Below, in pieces: positions 7,131-14,269 of a DNA stretch of 14,789 nt. This DNA comes from Pseudomonadota bacterium. Its GTDB lineage: Bacteria; Pseudomonadota; Gammaproteobacteria; JAKAQQ01. The notes below the pieces were generated by a model. It made no database searches. It saw nothing but the letters and a program-made list of their open reading frames with translations, and had not been told where the DNA came from. Made by a program: the position numbers and the translations under genes. Within the stretch, counting starts at the first letter, position 1; each line of letters starts with the position of its first letter. Where the stretch lies: contig JAKARN010000011.1 of assembly GCA_021828425.1 (NCBI GenBank), forward strand, positions 1 through 14,789, written 5' to 3'.

Positions 7131-8158
7131 GCCTCCACCCGGAAGTCACCGTGCTCCCCACGATGGGTGCCGCCTTGCGACTCGTCTTCCACGAAATCCG
7201 GGCTTCCAGCCGGATGATTGCCGACCGCCTGCTCGAGCTCGTGATCGGCGGTCCCTTTTCCCTGTTTTATCTCCTGACCGAACTCGGACTCATCCTTCTC
7301 GGCCTGTCCCTTGCACTCTCCGGCCGGGCGCAGGAAAACCTGATTCGTCTGGTCCTCCGCGGCGTCATGGTCTGGGGACTGGCGGCCTGGATCCTCCACG
7401 ACTACCTCCCGTTGACCCGGGCCTTCGATGGTGGTTTCAATGCGGTCGCGAACGTGATTCTGGGTTCCGGCCACCCCTGGCCGGCCCATTGGTCGGCGGG
7501 GGTGCTCGAGGCGGCCACGCATTCCTTCCTGGGTGCGGTCGCGAGACTCTGGCAGTCACTGCCGATTTTCCGGGTGGGATCGGCGATTGAGACCGGATGG
7601 ACCCGCATCGGAGCCGATCTCATCGTGCTTCTGGACGCCTTCGTGGCCAGTTTTCTCATGGTGATCGTGGTGGCCCTCCTGACCCTGGCCTACCTGGCCT
7701 TTGCCGGCGTCTTCTTCATGGGCGTGGCGCTCACGGCGATCGGGGTTGCGATCGGACCGCTGCTCGTGCCCTGCCTCGTCCTGCCCTATCTCGCCGGGCT
7801 GTTCCACGGCTGGTTTCGCTATCTCCTGGGGGCCGGGCTCTACAAGATCGTGGGCGCCATTGTGCTCATGATCGCATCCATCCTGCTCTCTTCCTCCATC
7901 GCCCAGGTCAATGCCCTCGCGCAGGCACTCGCGGCCCCCACGGCCCGGGGTTCCACCCTGTGGAGCGGCGCCTTGATCTTCGTTTATGTCTTCTATCTTC
8001 TCCTGGCCTCCTCCTTCATCCTGCTTCTTTTGCGGCAGGTTCCGGCCATCGTGGGCCATCTCACGAGCGGCCACGGCGGAGCCGGGACGGGAACCTGGAG
8101 TGCGCTCGGTTCGCACCTGGGCGGGATCGGGCGTTCCTGGGCGGCGGGGGGCGAATGA
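7127..8158 (+). CDS. trbL: TrbL/VirB6-type polytopic inner-membrane channel protein
   Basis: A 343-residue integral membrane protein of the TrbL/VirB6 family, forming part of the inner-membrane channel. Membrane segments are visible at about 45-64 and 72-90, then a dense hydrophobic block from residue 164 (DLIVLLDAFVASFLMVIVVA) to about 260 containing three or four helices, with the family-like FAGVFFMGVALTAIGVAIGP. A last helix follows at about 280-305. The order of one N-terminal pair, a periplasmic loop, a central cluster and a last helix fits VirB6. The C-terminus is a Gly/Ser-rich tail. Family TrbL proteins are often longer (about 400-570 residues) because of extended tails, so this is a compact version. 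ATG 7127 overlaps the trbJ stop as ATGA, and the stop overlaps the next small ORF as ATGA. Confidence 0.87.
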   Translation: MSLHPEVTVLPTMGAALRLVFHEIRASSRMIADRLLELVIGGPFSLFYLLTELGLILLGLSLALSGRAQENLIRLVLRGVMVWGLAAWILHDYLPLTRAFDGGFNAVANVILGSGHPWPAHWSAGVLEAATHSFLGAVARLWQSLPIFRVGSAIETGWTRIGADLIVLLDAFVASFLMVIVVALLTLAYLAFAGVFFMGVALTAIGVAIGPLLVPCLVLPYLAGLFHGWFRYLLGAGLYKIVGAIVLMIASILLSSSIAQVNALAQALAAPTARGSTLWSGALIFVYVFYLLLASSFILLLLRQVPAIVGHLTSGHGGAGTGTWSALGSHLGGIGRSWAAGGE

Positions 8159-8421
8159 GGCGGAGGCGGTTCACTTTCAGGCTGCCTGCGGTCGACGGCA
8201 GGAGCTGGCCCGAGGCCCTGGCCGAACGCCGGCGACGATCACCGGGGGAGAGACGGACCCTCGCCCCTCCGGCGGGCTTCGAAGAGCATCCCGTGGCGCT
8301 GGTCCTCTGGCTGGGGGCGTGTGAATGGCAGGACCGCCGGATCCGGTTCGGGGTCGGCGTCCTGCTCAGCTTCACCTACCTGATCCATCTCCTCTGCTCC
8401 CAGGCGATCCGATGGCTCTGA
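8155..8421 (+). CDS. Small single-span membrane protein of unknown function in the trb operon
   Basis: I do not recognise this 88-residue protein. It starts with a strongly basic segment (MRRRRFTFR, then AERRRRSPGERR) and has two moderately hydrophobic stretches, HPVALVLWLGACEW and, near the C-terminus, FGVGVLLSFTYLIHLL (about residues 68-84). The topology would be N-in with a C-terminal membrane anchor. There is no signal peptide and no lipobox, so it is not a TrbK-like entry-exclusion lipoprotein. It starts in an ATGA overlap with the trbL stop and overlaps trbF by 10 bp, so it is wedged tightly inside the operon; base composition and codon use match its neighbours. Packing at both ends argues that it is a real gene. 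Possible roles are an accessory channel component or an exclusion protein; both are guesses. Confidence 0.7.
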   Translation: MRRRRFTFRLPAVDGRSWPEALAERRRRSPGERRTLAPPAGFEEHPVALVLWLGACEWQDRRIRFGVGVLLSFTYLIHLLCSQAIRWL

Positions 8422-9122
8422 ACGGGATCCCGAGGTTCCGCCGGGCGGCGCCGGATGAGAGCCCGGGTGGGGAGAGGCGCCACCTTCCACCCGACGCGCC
8501 GGATGCCGGGCGTTACTTCGAGCGTTTCGCCGCTCCGCTCCTGGCCCGCAACCGGCTCTTCCTGCTGCTCGTCCTGGAAAGCGTGGCCCTCATCCTCCTG
8601 GGGGTGGCCTTCCTGTCGCAGGGTCCGGATGGCAACCGGGTGCCCTACCTGGTTCGCGAACACGCCTCCGGTCGGGTGACGGTCCAATCCCTGGGCCAGC
8701 TGTCCTTCACTCCCGGACACAACAGTCTGCGTTACTTTCTCGGACGCTGGACGGTCCGTCTGCTGAGCCTCAATCCGGCGCTCACGGCCAGCAGCCTCGC
8801 GGCCGACTACGAGTGGACCCGGGGCGCTGCCGTGGGCCAGTTCACCCACTGGGTCCGCACCACCGCACCGCTCGCGGTCCTCACCCGTCATCCGAACCGC
8901 GTGCGGACGGTGAGACTCGAGAGCCTGAGCTTTCTTCCCGGAAACGTGGCCCTGATCCGTTGCCGGACCACCCGACGGTCCAACCGGTCCGCGGGGGTCC
9001 AGCGGACGGAGTGGGTCCTCACCCTGAACTACCTGATCGTGCCGCCGCGCACCTCGAGCGCGGTCCTCAAGGATCCGATCGGACTTTTCATCACGAACTT
9101 CAACATCCAGAGAAATTGGTAA
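8412..9122 (+). CDS. trbF: TrbF/VirB8-type inner-membrane assembly protein
   Basis: A 236-residue bitopic protein of the VirB8 family, which nucleates assembly of the channel core. An N-terminal cytoplasmic part of about 48 residues with RYFERFAAPLLARNRLF is followed by one membrane helix (about 49-69, FLLLVLESVALILLGVAFLS) and a periplasmic VirB8-like fold. Recognisable stretches are VPYLVREHASGRV, the central helices RYFLGRWTVRLLSLNP, and the C-terminal strand pair EWVLTLNYLIVPP with DPIGLFITNFNIQ, equivalent to the NPLG region of VirB8. The ATG lies inside the preceding small ORF with only a weak ribosome binding site, so translation is probably coupled. TAA at 9120-9122 is followed by a strong hairpin before trbG. 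Confidence 0.88.
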   Translation: MALNGIPRFRRAAPDESPGGERRHLPPDAPDAGRYFERFAAPLLARNRLFLLLVLESVALILLGVAFLSQGPDGNRVPYLVREHASGRVTVQSLGQLSFTPGHNSLRYFLGRWTVRLLSLNPALTASSLAADYEWTRGAAVGQFTHWVRTTAPLAVLTRHPNRVRTVRLESLSFLPGNVALIRCRTTRRSNRSAGVQRTEWVLTLNYLIVPPRTSSAVLKDPIGLFITNFNIQRNW

Positions 9123-9126
9123 GTCA

Positions 9127-9149
9127 GCCGGCGGCTCGAAGCCGCCGGC
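9127..9149 (+). promoter_or_regulatory. 10-bp stem, 3-nt loop hairpin in the trbF-trbG gap
   Basis: GCCGGCGGCT and AGCCGCCGGC pair perfectly around a CGA loop, an all-GC stem except for the closing T-A pair. It fills most of the 39-bp gap, the only notable gap in the operon after trbD. No T-tract follows; instead GGGGAGG (9150-9156), the trbG ribosome binding site, is directly adjacent. It is therefore not a normal intrinsic terminator and is more likely an mRNA processing, stability or initiation-tuning element. Confidence 0.65.
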
Positions 9150-9161
9150 GGGGAGGTCCTG

Positions 9162-9938
9162 ATGCACCTTGGGCGTATTCATCACCGGGCGGCCCTCATC
9201 CTGCTTCTGGGCTGGGGCATGATCCTCACCGCTCCCGGGCTCGAGGCCCGGACCTCCGGGGTCTACAGCATCGGCCGGATCGTCCATTTCCATTATCATC
9301 CCAACCGGAGCGAGACCATCCTGACCCGTCCGGACGCGGTCACCGACCTCATCCTGCCGGCCGGGGAACATCCGGTCAGCCTGGCCCTCGGGGACACCGT
9401 GCGTTGGGTCATCGCCCGGGACGCCCATGACATTTTCATCAAGCCCGTGCGCGCGGGACTCTTCACCTCGGGGACCCTGGTCACCAACCGGCGCCGCTAC
9501 GAGCTCATTTTCGTGAGTGTCCCGCCCGGCAGTCCCTGGTACCAGGCCGTGAGCTGGCAGACGCGTTCGCTCTGGGCACTCCCGCGAATGCCCTCTCCCC
9601 CGGCGCCCCGTCGGCCGAAACCGCCGCTCCCCGCCCGCCCGCCGGCGCCCACCGGTCGGCTCTGGTATCGGAGGCTCCACTTCGACTACCGGATCCACGG
9701 CCGGGCGCCGTGGCGGCCGGTCCGGATCTTCGATGACGGGCAGCGGACCTTCATCGAGTTGGGTCGCGGGGTCCAAGACATGCCGGCCCTTTTCGTTCGC
9801 CATGGCCACCGCTTCAGCCTGGCGAACTACCGGGTGGCCGGTCGCTGGATCCTTTATCCGCACCGCTTCCGTGCCGCGGAGCTCCAACTGGGCCGGCGGC
9901 GGATCCGTCTGGACCGGAGGCGGCGGCATTCACCATGA
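9162..9938 (+). CDS. trbG: TrbG/VirB9-type periplasmic/outer-membrane core protein
   Basis: A 258-residue exported protein of the TrbG/VirB9/CagX family, which with TrbI makes the outer-membrane core complex. A signal peptide covers about residues 1-29 (hydrophobic LILLLGWGMILTA, likely cleavage near GLEA). The N-terminal beta domain includes VYSIGRIVHFHYHPNR, LALGDTVRWVI and FIKPVRAGLFTSGTLVTNRR. A Pro/Ala/Arg-rich linker (about 145-165) leads to the C-terminal CagX domain WRPVRIFDDGQRTFIELG with PALFVRHG and NYRVAGRWILYP, all well-known VirB9 features. It has the best ribosome binding site of the operon, GGGGAGG (9150-9156) five bases before ATG. The stop overlaps trbI as ATGA. No TrbH lipoprotein lies between it and trbI. 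Confidence 0.9.
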   Translation: MHLGRIHHRAALILLLGWGMILTAPGLEARTSGVYSIGRIVHFHYHPNRSETILTRPDAVTDLILPAGEHPVSLALGDTVRWVIARDAHDIFIKPVRAGLFTSGTLVTNRRRYELIFVSVPPGSPWYQAVSWQTRSLWALPRMPSPPAPRRPKPPLPARPPAPTGRLWYRRLHFDYRIHGRAPWRPVRIFDDGQRTFIELGRGVQDMPALFVRHGHRFSLANYRVAGRWILYPHRFRAAELQLGRRRIRLDRRRRHSP

Positions 9939-11230
9939 ATCCGGATGCACCCGGGCCCCCCGACTCCGAGGTCCGCCCCCCCCATCGACCCTCGCGACGG
10001 ATCCATTACTGGATTTTGGGATTCATTCTCCTGCTCGTCACGGCGAGTTTCCTGTTCGTCCGGATCGGCGGCGGGGGGCCAACCCCCACCCCCGGACCCG
10101 CCCGCCCGCATCCCTTCCTGCGCCCCGGACCGGGCTGGCTCAGACCGGCGCGGCAGTTCCTGAGCCACCTCGGGCGGCACAGGCCGACCCGCAGGCCCCC
10201 TCCGGGACGAGCCGTCCGGTCTCGTCCACCCAAACGGCCGGGACGCGTATTTCCACCGATCACAAAATCCGCCCGGCGGGCTCGTCACCCGGTCTGGGGA
10301 TCCGGTGGGGTCGCCGGCCGGACCAGCCCGATCCTCGCCTGGTCCGGGCCGGAGCCCCAAGCCTCGCGGCGGCCTCCCCGGAGGCTCGATCAGCTGATCC
10401 GGAAGCTCGAGCCGGCCCGATCGGGTGGGGAAAGTCCCGCCCTCCTCGGGCGCATGGCCGGGGCCTGGAAGCGGCAGTCACCGCTTGACCGGGAGGCTTC
10501 CTCCCATCGGGCGAACCGGGACTGGCTCCGTCGGGAACGACGGGAGGGTCTCCCGGCGTCCGAAGTGATCCTGCCACCGCCCCGTCATCCGGTCCTCCTG
10601 CCGGGCTCGGTGATTCCCGCCGTCCTGCTCAGCGAGATCAATAGCGACCTGCCGGGCATGATCGTGGCGCGCGTCACCCGCACGGTTTTCGATTCGGTGC
10701 ATGAGGCGGTTTCGATGATCCCGCGGGGCGCCACGCTGGTCGGTTACTACTCGTCCCAGATCGCCCAGGGGCAGACCCGCGTTCTCGCCTCCTTCAGCGA
10801 GGTGATCTTCCCCGACGGACGGCGGGTTGCATTGGCCGGCATGCAGGCCGCCGACGCCTATGGGGCATCCGGTCTCCGTGACGGGGTCAACACCCATTTC
10901 TGGAAGATCTTCGGTTCCTCATTCTTGATTGCCGCCCTCTCGGCCATTCTGCCCACGAACCAGTCGACGGTCGTGGTTTCACCCGCGATGCCCACGGCCG
11001 CCGTCATCGGCCCGGCTGCCGGACAGGCGCTCCTCAACACCTCCCAGGCCATCCTGGGCCGCAACGAGGAGATTCCGCCCACCCTGATCATCCGCCCCGG
11101 TTTCCGCTTCCTCGTGATGGTCAGTCGTCCGATTGCGTGGGTGCACGCCCGGGGTCGAACAGGCGGGACTCCTCGAGGAGGACCCGTTCCAGGGACTCCG
11201 GTCGGCCGAAGCCATGCCCCTCGTCTTTGA
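9935..11230 (+). CDS. trbI: TrbI/VirB10-type core scaffold protein, with abnormal linker and C-terminal tail
   Basis: A 431-residue VirB10 homologue, which bridges the inner membrane to the outer-membrane pore and senses ATPase activity. It has a short cytoplasmic N-terminus, one membrane helix (about 25-43, YWILGFILLLVTASFLFVR), a long periplasmic linker (about 45-200) and the conserved C-terminal barrel domain starting near LPGSVIPAVLLSEINSDLPG, with ARVTRTVFDS, IPRGATLVGYY and ALNTSQ-like helix sequence before PPTLIIRPGF. Two things are odd. The linker is extremely Arg/Pro-rich and its third-base GC drops to half at 10199-10288. From about residue 397 to the stop, the sequence lies over the antisense 3' end of the peptidase gene and ends in a tail (VHARGRTGGTPRGG and on) unlike VirB10, whose proteins normally stop soon after this strand. 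The family is certain; the linker frame and native end are doubtful. Confidence 0.88.
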   Translation: MNPDAPGPPDSEVRPPHRPSRRIHYWILGFILLLVTASFLFVRIGGGGPTPTPGPARPHPFLRPGPGWLRPARQFLSHLGRHRPTRRPPPGRAVRSRPPKRPGRVFPPITKSARRARHPVWGSGGVAGRTSPILAWSGPEPQASRRPPRRLDQLIRKLEPARSGGESPALLGRMAGAWKRQSPLDREASSHRANRDWLRRERREGLPASEVILPPPRHPVLLPGSVIPAVLLSEINSDLPGMIVARVTRTVFDSVHEAVSMIPRGATLVGYYSSQIAQGQTRVLASFSEVIFPDGRRVALAGMQAADAYGASGLRDGVNTHFWKIFGSSFLIAALSAILPTNQSTVVVSPAMPTAAVIGPAAGQALLNTSQAILGRNEEIPPTLIIRPGFRFLVMVSRPIAWVHARGRTGGTPRGGPVPGTPVGRSHAPRL

Positions 11231-12983
11231 ATTCAATGTAGCGCACAGGGGCCCCGGACGCCTTCAGCCGCGCGACGAAACGCCGGGTGCCCGGGGCCGG
11301 AACCACGGGATCGGCACCCCCCTGGAAGATGAGGTAGGGGATTTTGGGCAGGGCCTCCACGTGGTGGTCGGGGGAACGGGCCCGGGTCGTGGCCCGGTTC
11401 GATTCGGGGGGGCCGATCAGGAAGTGGCCGTAGTGAGACTCGAACTTGGGGGCGTTTTGTTCCAGGACGATGAGATCCGTGACCGGGTAGAGCAGGCTTG
11501 CAGCGCGGAAGCCGGGAAAGCGGAGAAGGGTCCGGAGTGCGGTAAATCCCCCGGCACTGCTGCCGGCGAGGTAGAGGCGGGCGGGATCCGCGAGCCCGGT
11601 CTCGATGAGAAAACGAGTCCCCCACTCGATGTCGCCGGCATCGAGGACTCCCCAGCGGCCGGCCAAAGCCTCGCGGTAGGCCCGCCCGAATCCGCTGCTG
11701 CCCCGATAGTTGATGTCGCACACGGCGAGCCCGCCTGCCCGCCAGTTCGCAATCCGGACATCACGGGCGAGCGTGGCCATGGCGGTGGGTCCGCCGTGGC
11801 AGCGGATGACACAGGGATAGGGCGGCCGGCCTCGGGGCCGGTAGAAGAAAGCGTGGACCGGCTGACCATCCGGTCCGGCAAAGCGGAGCCGGCTCACCGG
11901 ACCGCTCGGGCGGAATTCGGTTCCCCCGCCGCGGACGATGCGCATTTCAGTCCGGCTGTCCCCGGACCAGGACACGAGGGCCGAGGCCCGATCCGGCCGA
12001 TTCAGGAGGGCCGCGGCCCGCTGACCACGGACGGTGAGCGGGTAGAGGTCGCCTGGGGGCAGCGGGAGCCGGATGGCGGGGCCGGATCCCGGCTTCCCGA
12101 TCTGCCAGAGTTCGCTTCTGGCCTTCCGGACAAAGGTCGCTGCGAGACTCCCGTCTGACCAAAGTCCGTAGCTCGACTGTCCGAGGTTCCAGGGAAGCCG
12201 GCCGAGCTCGGCCCGCAACCGGCTGAGGCACTGGATCCCCTGACGCGGATGCCAGCGGTAGAGGTTCGGAAAACCGGTCCGGTCGGAGACGAAGTACAGC
12301 CAGCCCCCCTTCCCCCACACCGGTTCGATCACCATCTCGTGCTTCCCGCCGGCGACCTCATGGCTTTCGACGAGCCGACCCGCCCGGTCCAGGCGTCCGA
12401 TACGGAGCCGGGTGCCCTGCCAGGGCATGCGTGGGTGATCCCATTCGATCCAGGCCAGACGGGTTCCGGTGGGATCCACCCGCGGGGCCAGGTAGAAATC
12501 CGCTCCCTGGCACAGGAGACTGAGTTCGCGACGCCGGGTGTGCCAGTATCCGATCCGGTGTTCCGGCTCCCCACCGTGCCGCTCCCGTTCCACCACGCAG
12601 AAGAGGAGATCCGGGTCCGGATGACCGGACAGATCCCCGTAGCGGTCGGTGGGATGTCCACCGATCCGGATGGGACGGCGGTCTGATCCGAGCCGGTGGA
12701 GCGCGCCTTCCCGGTCATCCACGAAGAAGACGCCGCGCACCGTCGGCAGGTAGGCCCCCCCGCCGTATTCGTAGACCCGGCTCCGGATGCCCCAGCCGGG
12801 AGGCATGAGCCGCTCGGGAACACCGCGTCCTTCCCGGTACAGCACCCAGCGTCCTTGGTCGGTGGCTGCAGACTCGAGCCAGAAGAGGTCATGGGGACCG
12901 AAGCGGGGCTCGGCGAGCCGGGGCGACAGCAGATTCACCGGCCGGGACCCGGTCTGTGGGCGGGACATGGGGATCCGGCTCAC
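11121..12983 (-). CDS. S9-family (prolyl oligopeptidase-like) serine peptidase
   Basis: A 620-residue peptidase of clan SC, family S9 (S9C/acylaminoacyl-peptidase-like). It has an N-terminal beta-propeller of about 360 residues (repeating strands such as YLPTVRGVFFVDD, WLYFVSDRTGFPNLYRW) and a C-terminal alpha/beta hydrolase domain. The triad is visible: nucleophile Ser476 in AGSSAGGF, Asp558 in QGGADPVVP and His590 in DEGHGF. The oxyanion-region motif YPCVIRCHGGPTA and the NYRGSSGFGRAYR segment are also typical. No signal peptide is present, so it should be cytoplasmic, trimming short peptides. The GTG start at 12983 overlaps the cca stop as GTGA, suggesting coupling; ATG 12968 is an alternative. 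Its last 110 bases overlap trbI on the other strand. The exact substrate is unknown. Confidence 0.9.
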   Translation of the reverse strand: MSRIPMSRPQTGSRPVNLLSPRLAEPRFGPHDLFWLESAATDQGRWVLYREGRGVPERLMPPGWGIRSRVYEYGGGAYLPTVRGVFFVDDREGALHRLGSDRRPIRIGGHPTDRYGDLSGHPDPDLLFCVVERERHGGEPEHRIGYWHTRRRELSLLCQGADFYLAPRVDPTGTRLAWIEWDHPRMPWQGTRLRIGRLDRAGRLVESHEVAGGKHEMVIEPVWGKGGWLYFVSDRTGFPNLYRWHPRQGIQCLSRLRAELGRLPWNLGQSSYGLWSDGSLAATFVRKARSELWQIGKPGSGPAIRLPLPPGDLYPLTVRGQRAAALLNRPDRASALVSWSGDSRTEMRIVRGGGTEFRPSGPVSRLRFAGPDGQPVHAFFYRPRGRPPYPCVIRCHGGPTAMATLARDVRIANWRAGGLAVCDINYRGSSGFGRAYREALAGRWGVLDAGDIEWGTRFLIETGLADPARLYLAGSSAGGFTALRTLLRFPGFRAASLLYPVTDLIVLEQNAPKFESHYGHFLIGPPESNRATTRARSPDHHVEALPKIPYLIFQGGADPVVPAPGTRRFVARLKASGAPVRYIEFKDEGHGFGRPESLERVLLEESRLFDPGRAPTQSDD

Positions 12984-14212
12984 GTTTCCGGAAAACCGTC
13001 TTTGAGCGCCTGGGCGATCCGGGCCATGCGGCGGTTGGCGAGGGCGGCCCGTTTCTGATCGGGCGTCCAGTCATACTCCCCAGGTTCAAGACGGATTGCG
13101 GCCAGGGCCGGTGCGAGCCGGGAGAGGAAGGCTTCCTGAGGGTAGGGGTCCGCCTCATGTCCCCGCCGCCCGCGGAAGTCCGCGGCACAGGCGGCGAGCA
13201 CCGGATCGAGGAGCGCGGGATTCTGGCGGTAGGGAAGCTGCGACAGCCAGCCATCGAGGCTTCTGGCATCCTGATCGGGGGCACGGTGGATCTCGAGATG
13301 CCAGCGGGTCGTGAGTTCCGCGACCAGCCGGAAGGTGTGGGGGACACGGAGCCGGGCGTTGAGTTCGCGCACGACGGCGAGCCCGGATTCGGCATGGCCG
13401 GGATGGTGGGGCCAGCGGGCGGGATCGGTCCGTCCCTTGCCGAGATCGTGGACGAGGACCGCGTAGGCCACGAGGGGATCCTTGGATTTTCGGGCCACGG
13501 CCGCGAGCGCGAGGAGGAGATGTTCGCCGGTATCGATTTCGGGATGTTCCTTGGGATCCTGCGGGATGCCGAACAGGCAGTCGATTTCCGGAAACAGGAT
13601 CTTGAGTGCACCCACCGCCCGGAGCGTCTGGATGTAGGTTTCCGGATGATCGGTGGCCAGTGCCCGCCGGGTTTCCTGCCAGATCCGTTCGGGGACGAGC
13701 GTGGTGAGCTCTCCCGATTGGCTCATGGACGCCATGAGACTCCGGGTTTCCGGGGCGAGGCGGAATCCCAGGGCCTGGAAGCGGGCGGAAAAACGTGCCA
13801 CCCGGAGCAGGCGGAGCGGGTCCTCGACGAAGGCCGGCGAGACGTGCCGGAGCAATCGCGATTCGAGATCCCTCACCCCGCCGTACGGATCGATGATCTC
13901 CCCGCCGGGTCCCTCGGCCATGGCGTTGATGGTGAGATCACGGCGGGCCAGGTCGGAGACGAGGCTCACCTCGGGGCCGGTCTGGAACCGGAATCCACCG
14001 TGACCGATCCCGCTCTTCCGCTCGGAGCGGGCGAGTGCGTATTCCTCACGGGTTTCGGGATGCAGGAAAACGGGAAAATCCCGTCCGACCGGCCGGAATC
14101 CCCGTTCGATCATCGCGGCGGGGGAGGAGCCGACCACGACGTAGTCCCTCTCCCCGACGGGCAGGCCGAGCAGGCGGTCCCGGATGGCGCCACCGACGAG
14201 ATAGATTTCCAC
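12980..14212 (-). CDS. cca: Multifunctional CCA-adding tRNA nucleotidyltransferase
   Basis: This enzyme adds and repairs the CCA end of tRNAs and carries an HD phosphohydrolase domain. The 410-residue protein follows the E. coli enzyme closely: MEIYLVGGAIRDRLLGLPVG with the GGAxRD nucleotide-binding motif (7-12), a Glu21-x-Asp23 metal pair (ExD, as in several gammaproteobacterial enzymes), VGRDFPVFLHPETREEYALA, RRDLTINAMA, the LLRHVSPAFVEDPLRLLRVA helix and EIDCLFGIPQ followed by HPEIDTGEH. The HD motif VHDLGKG places His255/Asp256 at the same numbers as in E. coli, and WPHHPGHAESG follows. The start is GTG at 14212. It lies 57 bp after the SDR gene and overlaps the peptidase. It is a housekeeping gene and the strongest anchor for calling this end chromosomal. 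Confidence 0.97.
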   Translation of the reverse strand: MEIYLVGGAIRDRLLGLPVGERDYVVVGSSPAAMIERGFRPVGRDFPVFLHPETREEYALARSERKSGIGHGGFRFQTGPEVSLVSDLARRDLTINAMAEGPGGEIIDPYGGVRDLESRLLRHVSPAFVEDPLRLLRVARFSARFQALGFRLAPETRSLMASMSQSGELTTLVPERIWQETRRALATDHPETYIQTLRAVGALKILFPEIDCLFGIPQDPKEHPEIDTGEHLLLALAAVARKSKDPLVAYAVLVHDLGKGRTDPARWPHHPGHAESGLAVVRELNARLRVPHTFRLVAELTTRWHLEIHRAPDQDARSLDGWLSQLPYRQNPALLDPVLAACAADFRGRRGHEADPYPQEAFLSRLAPALAAIRLEPGEYDWTPDQKRAALANRRMARIAQALKDGFPET

Positions 14213-14269
14213 AGCGGTCTCAGAAATCCGGCACCGGCGCCTTGCGGGGGGCCGGGACGTGAACGGCCT
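14213..14269. other. Short gap between the SDR gene and cca
   Basis: These 57 bp hold no gene. No terminator-like hairpin with a T-tract is seen, so the SDR gene, cca and the peptidase are probably one leftward transcript. The cca GTG start has only a weak GAG six bases upstream. Confidence 0.4.

Noticed and set aside
9733..10488. 251-codon + strand frame crossing the trbG-trbI joint
   Set aside because: It overlaps the conserved ends of TrbG and the TrbI membrane helix in a different frame. It is noted only as the possible alternative frame for part of the TrbI linker.
11169..11180. Palindrome CTCCTCGAGGAG near the trbI/peptidase overlap
   Set aside because: It encodes the Leu-Leu-Glu-Glu stretch of the peptidase, lacks a T-tract and has no loop, so neither a terminator nor an attachment site is supported.
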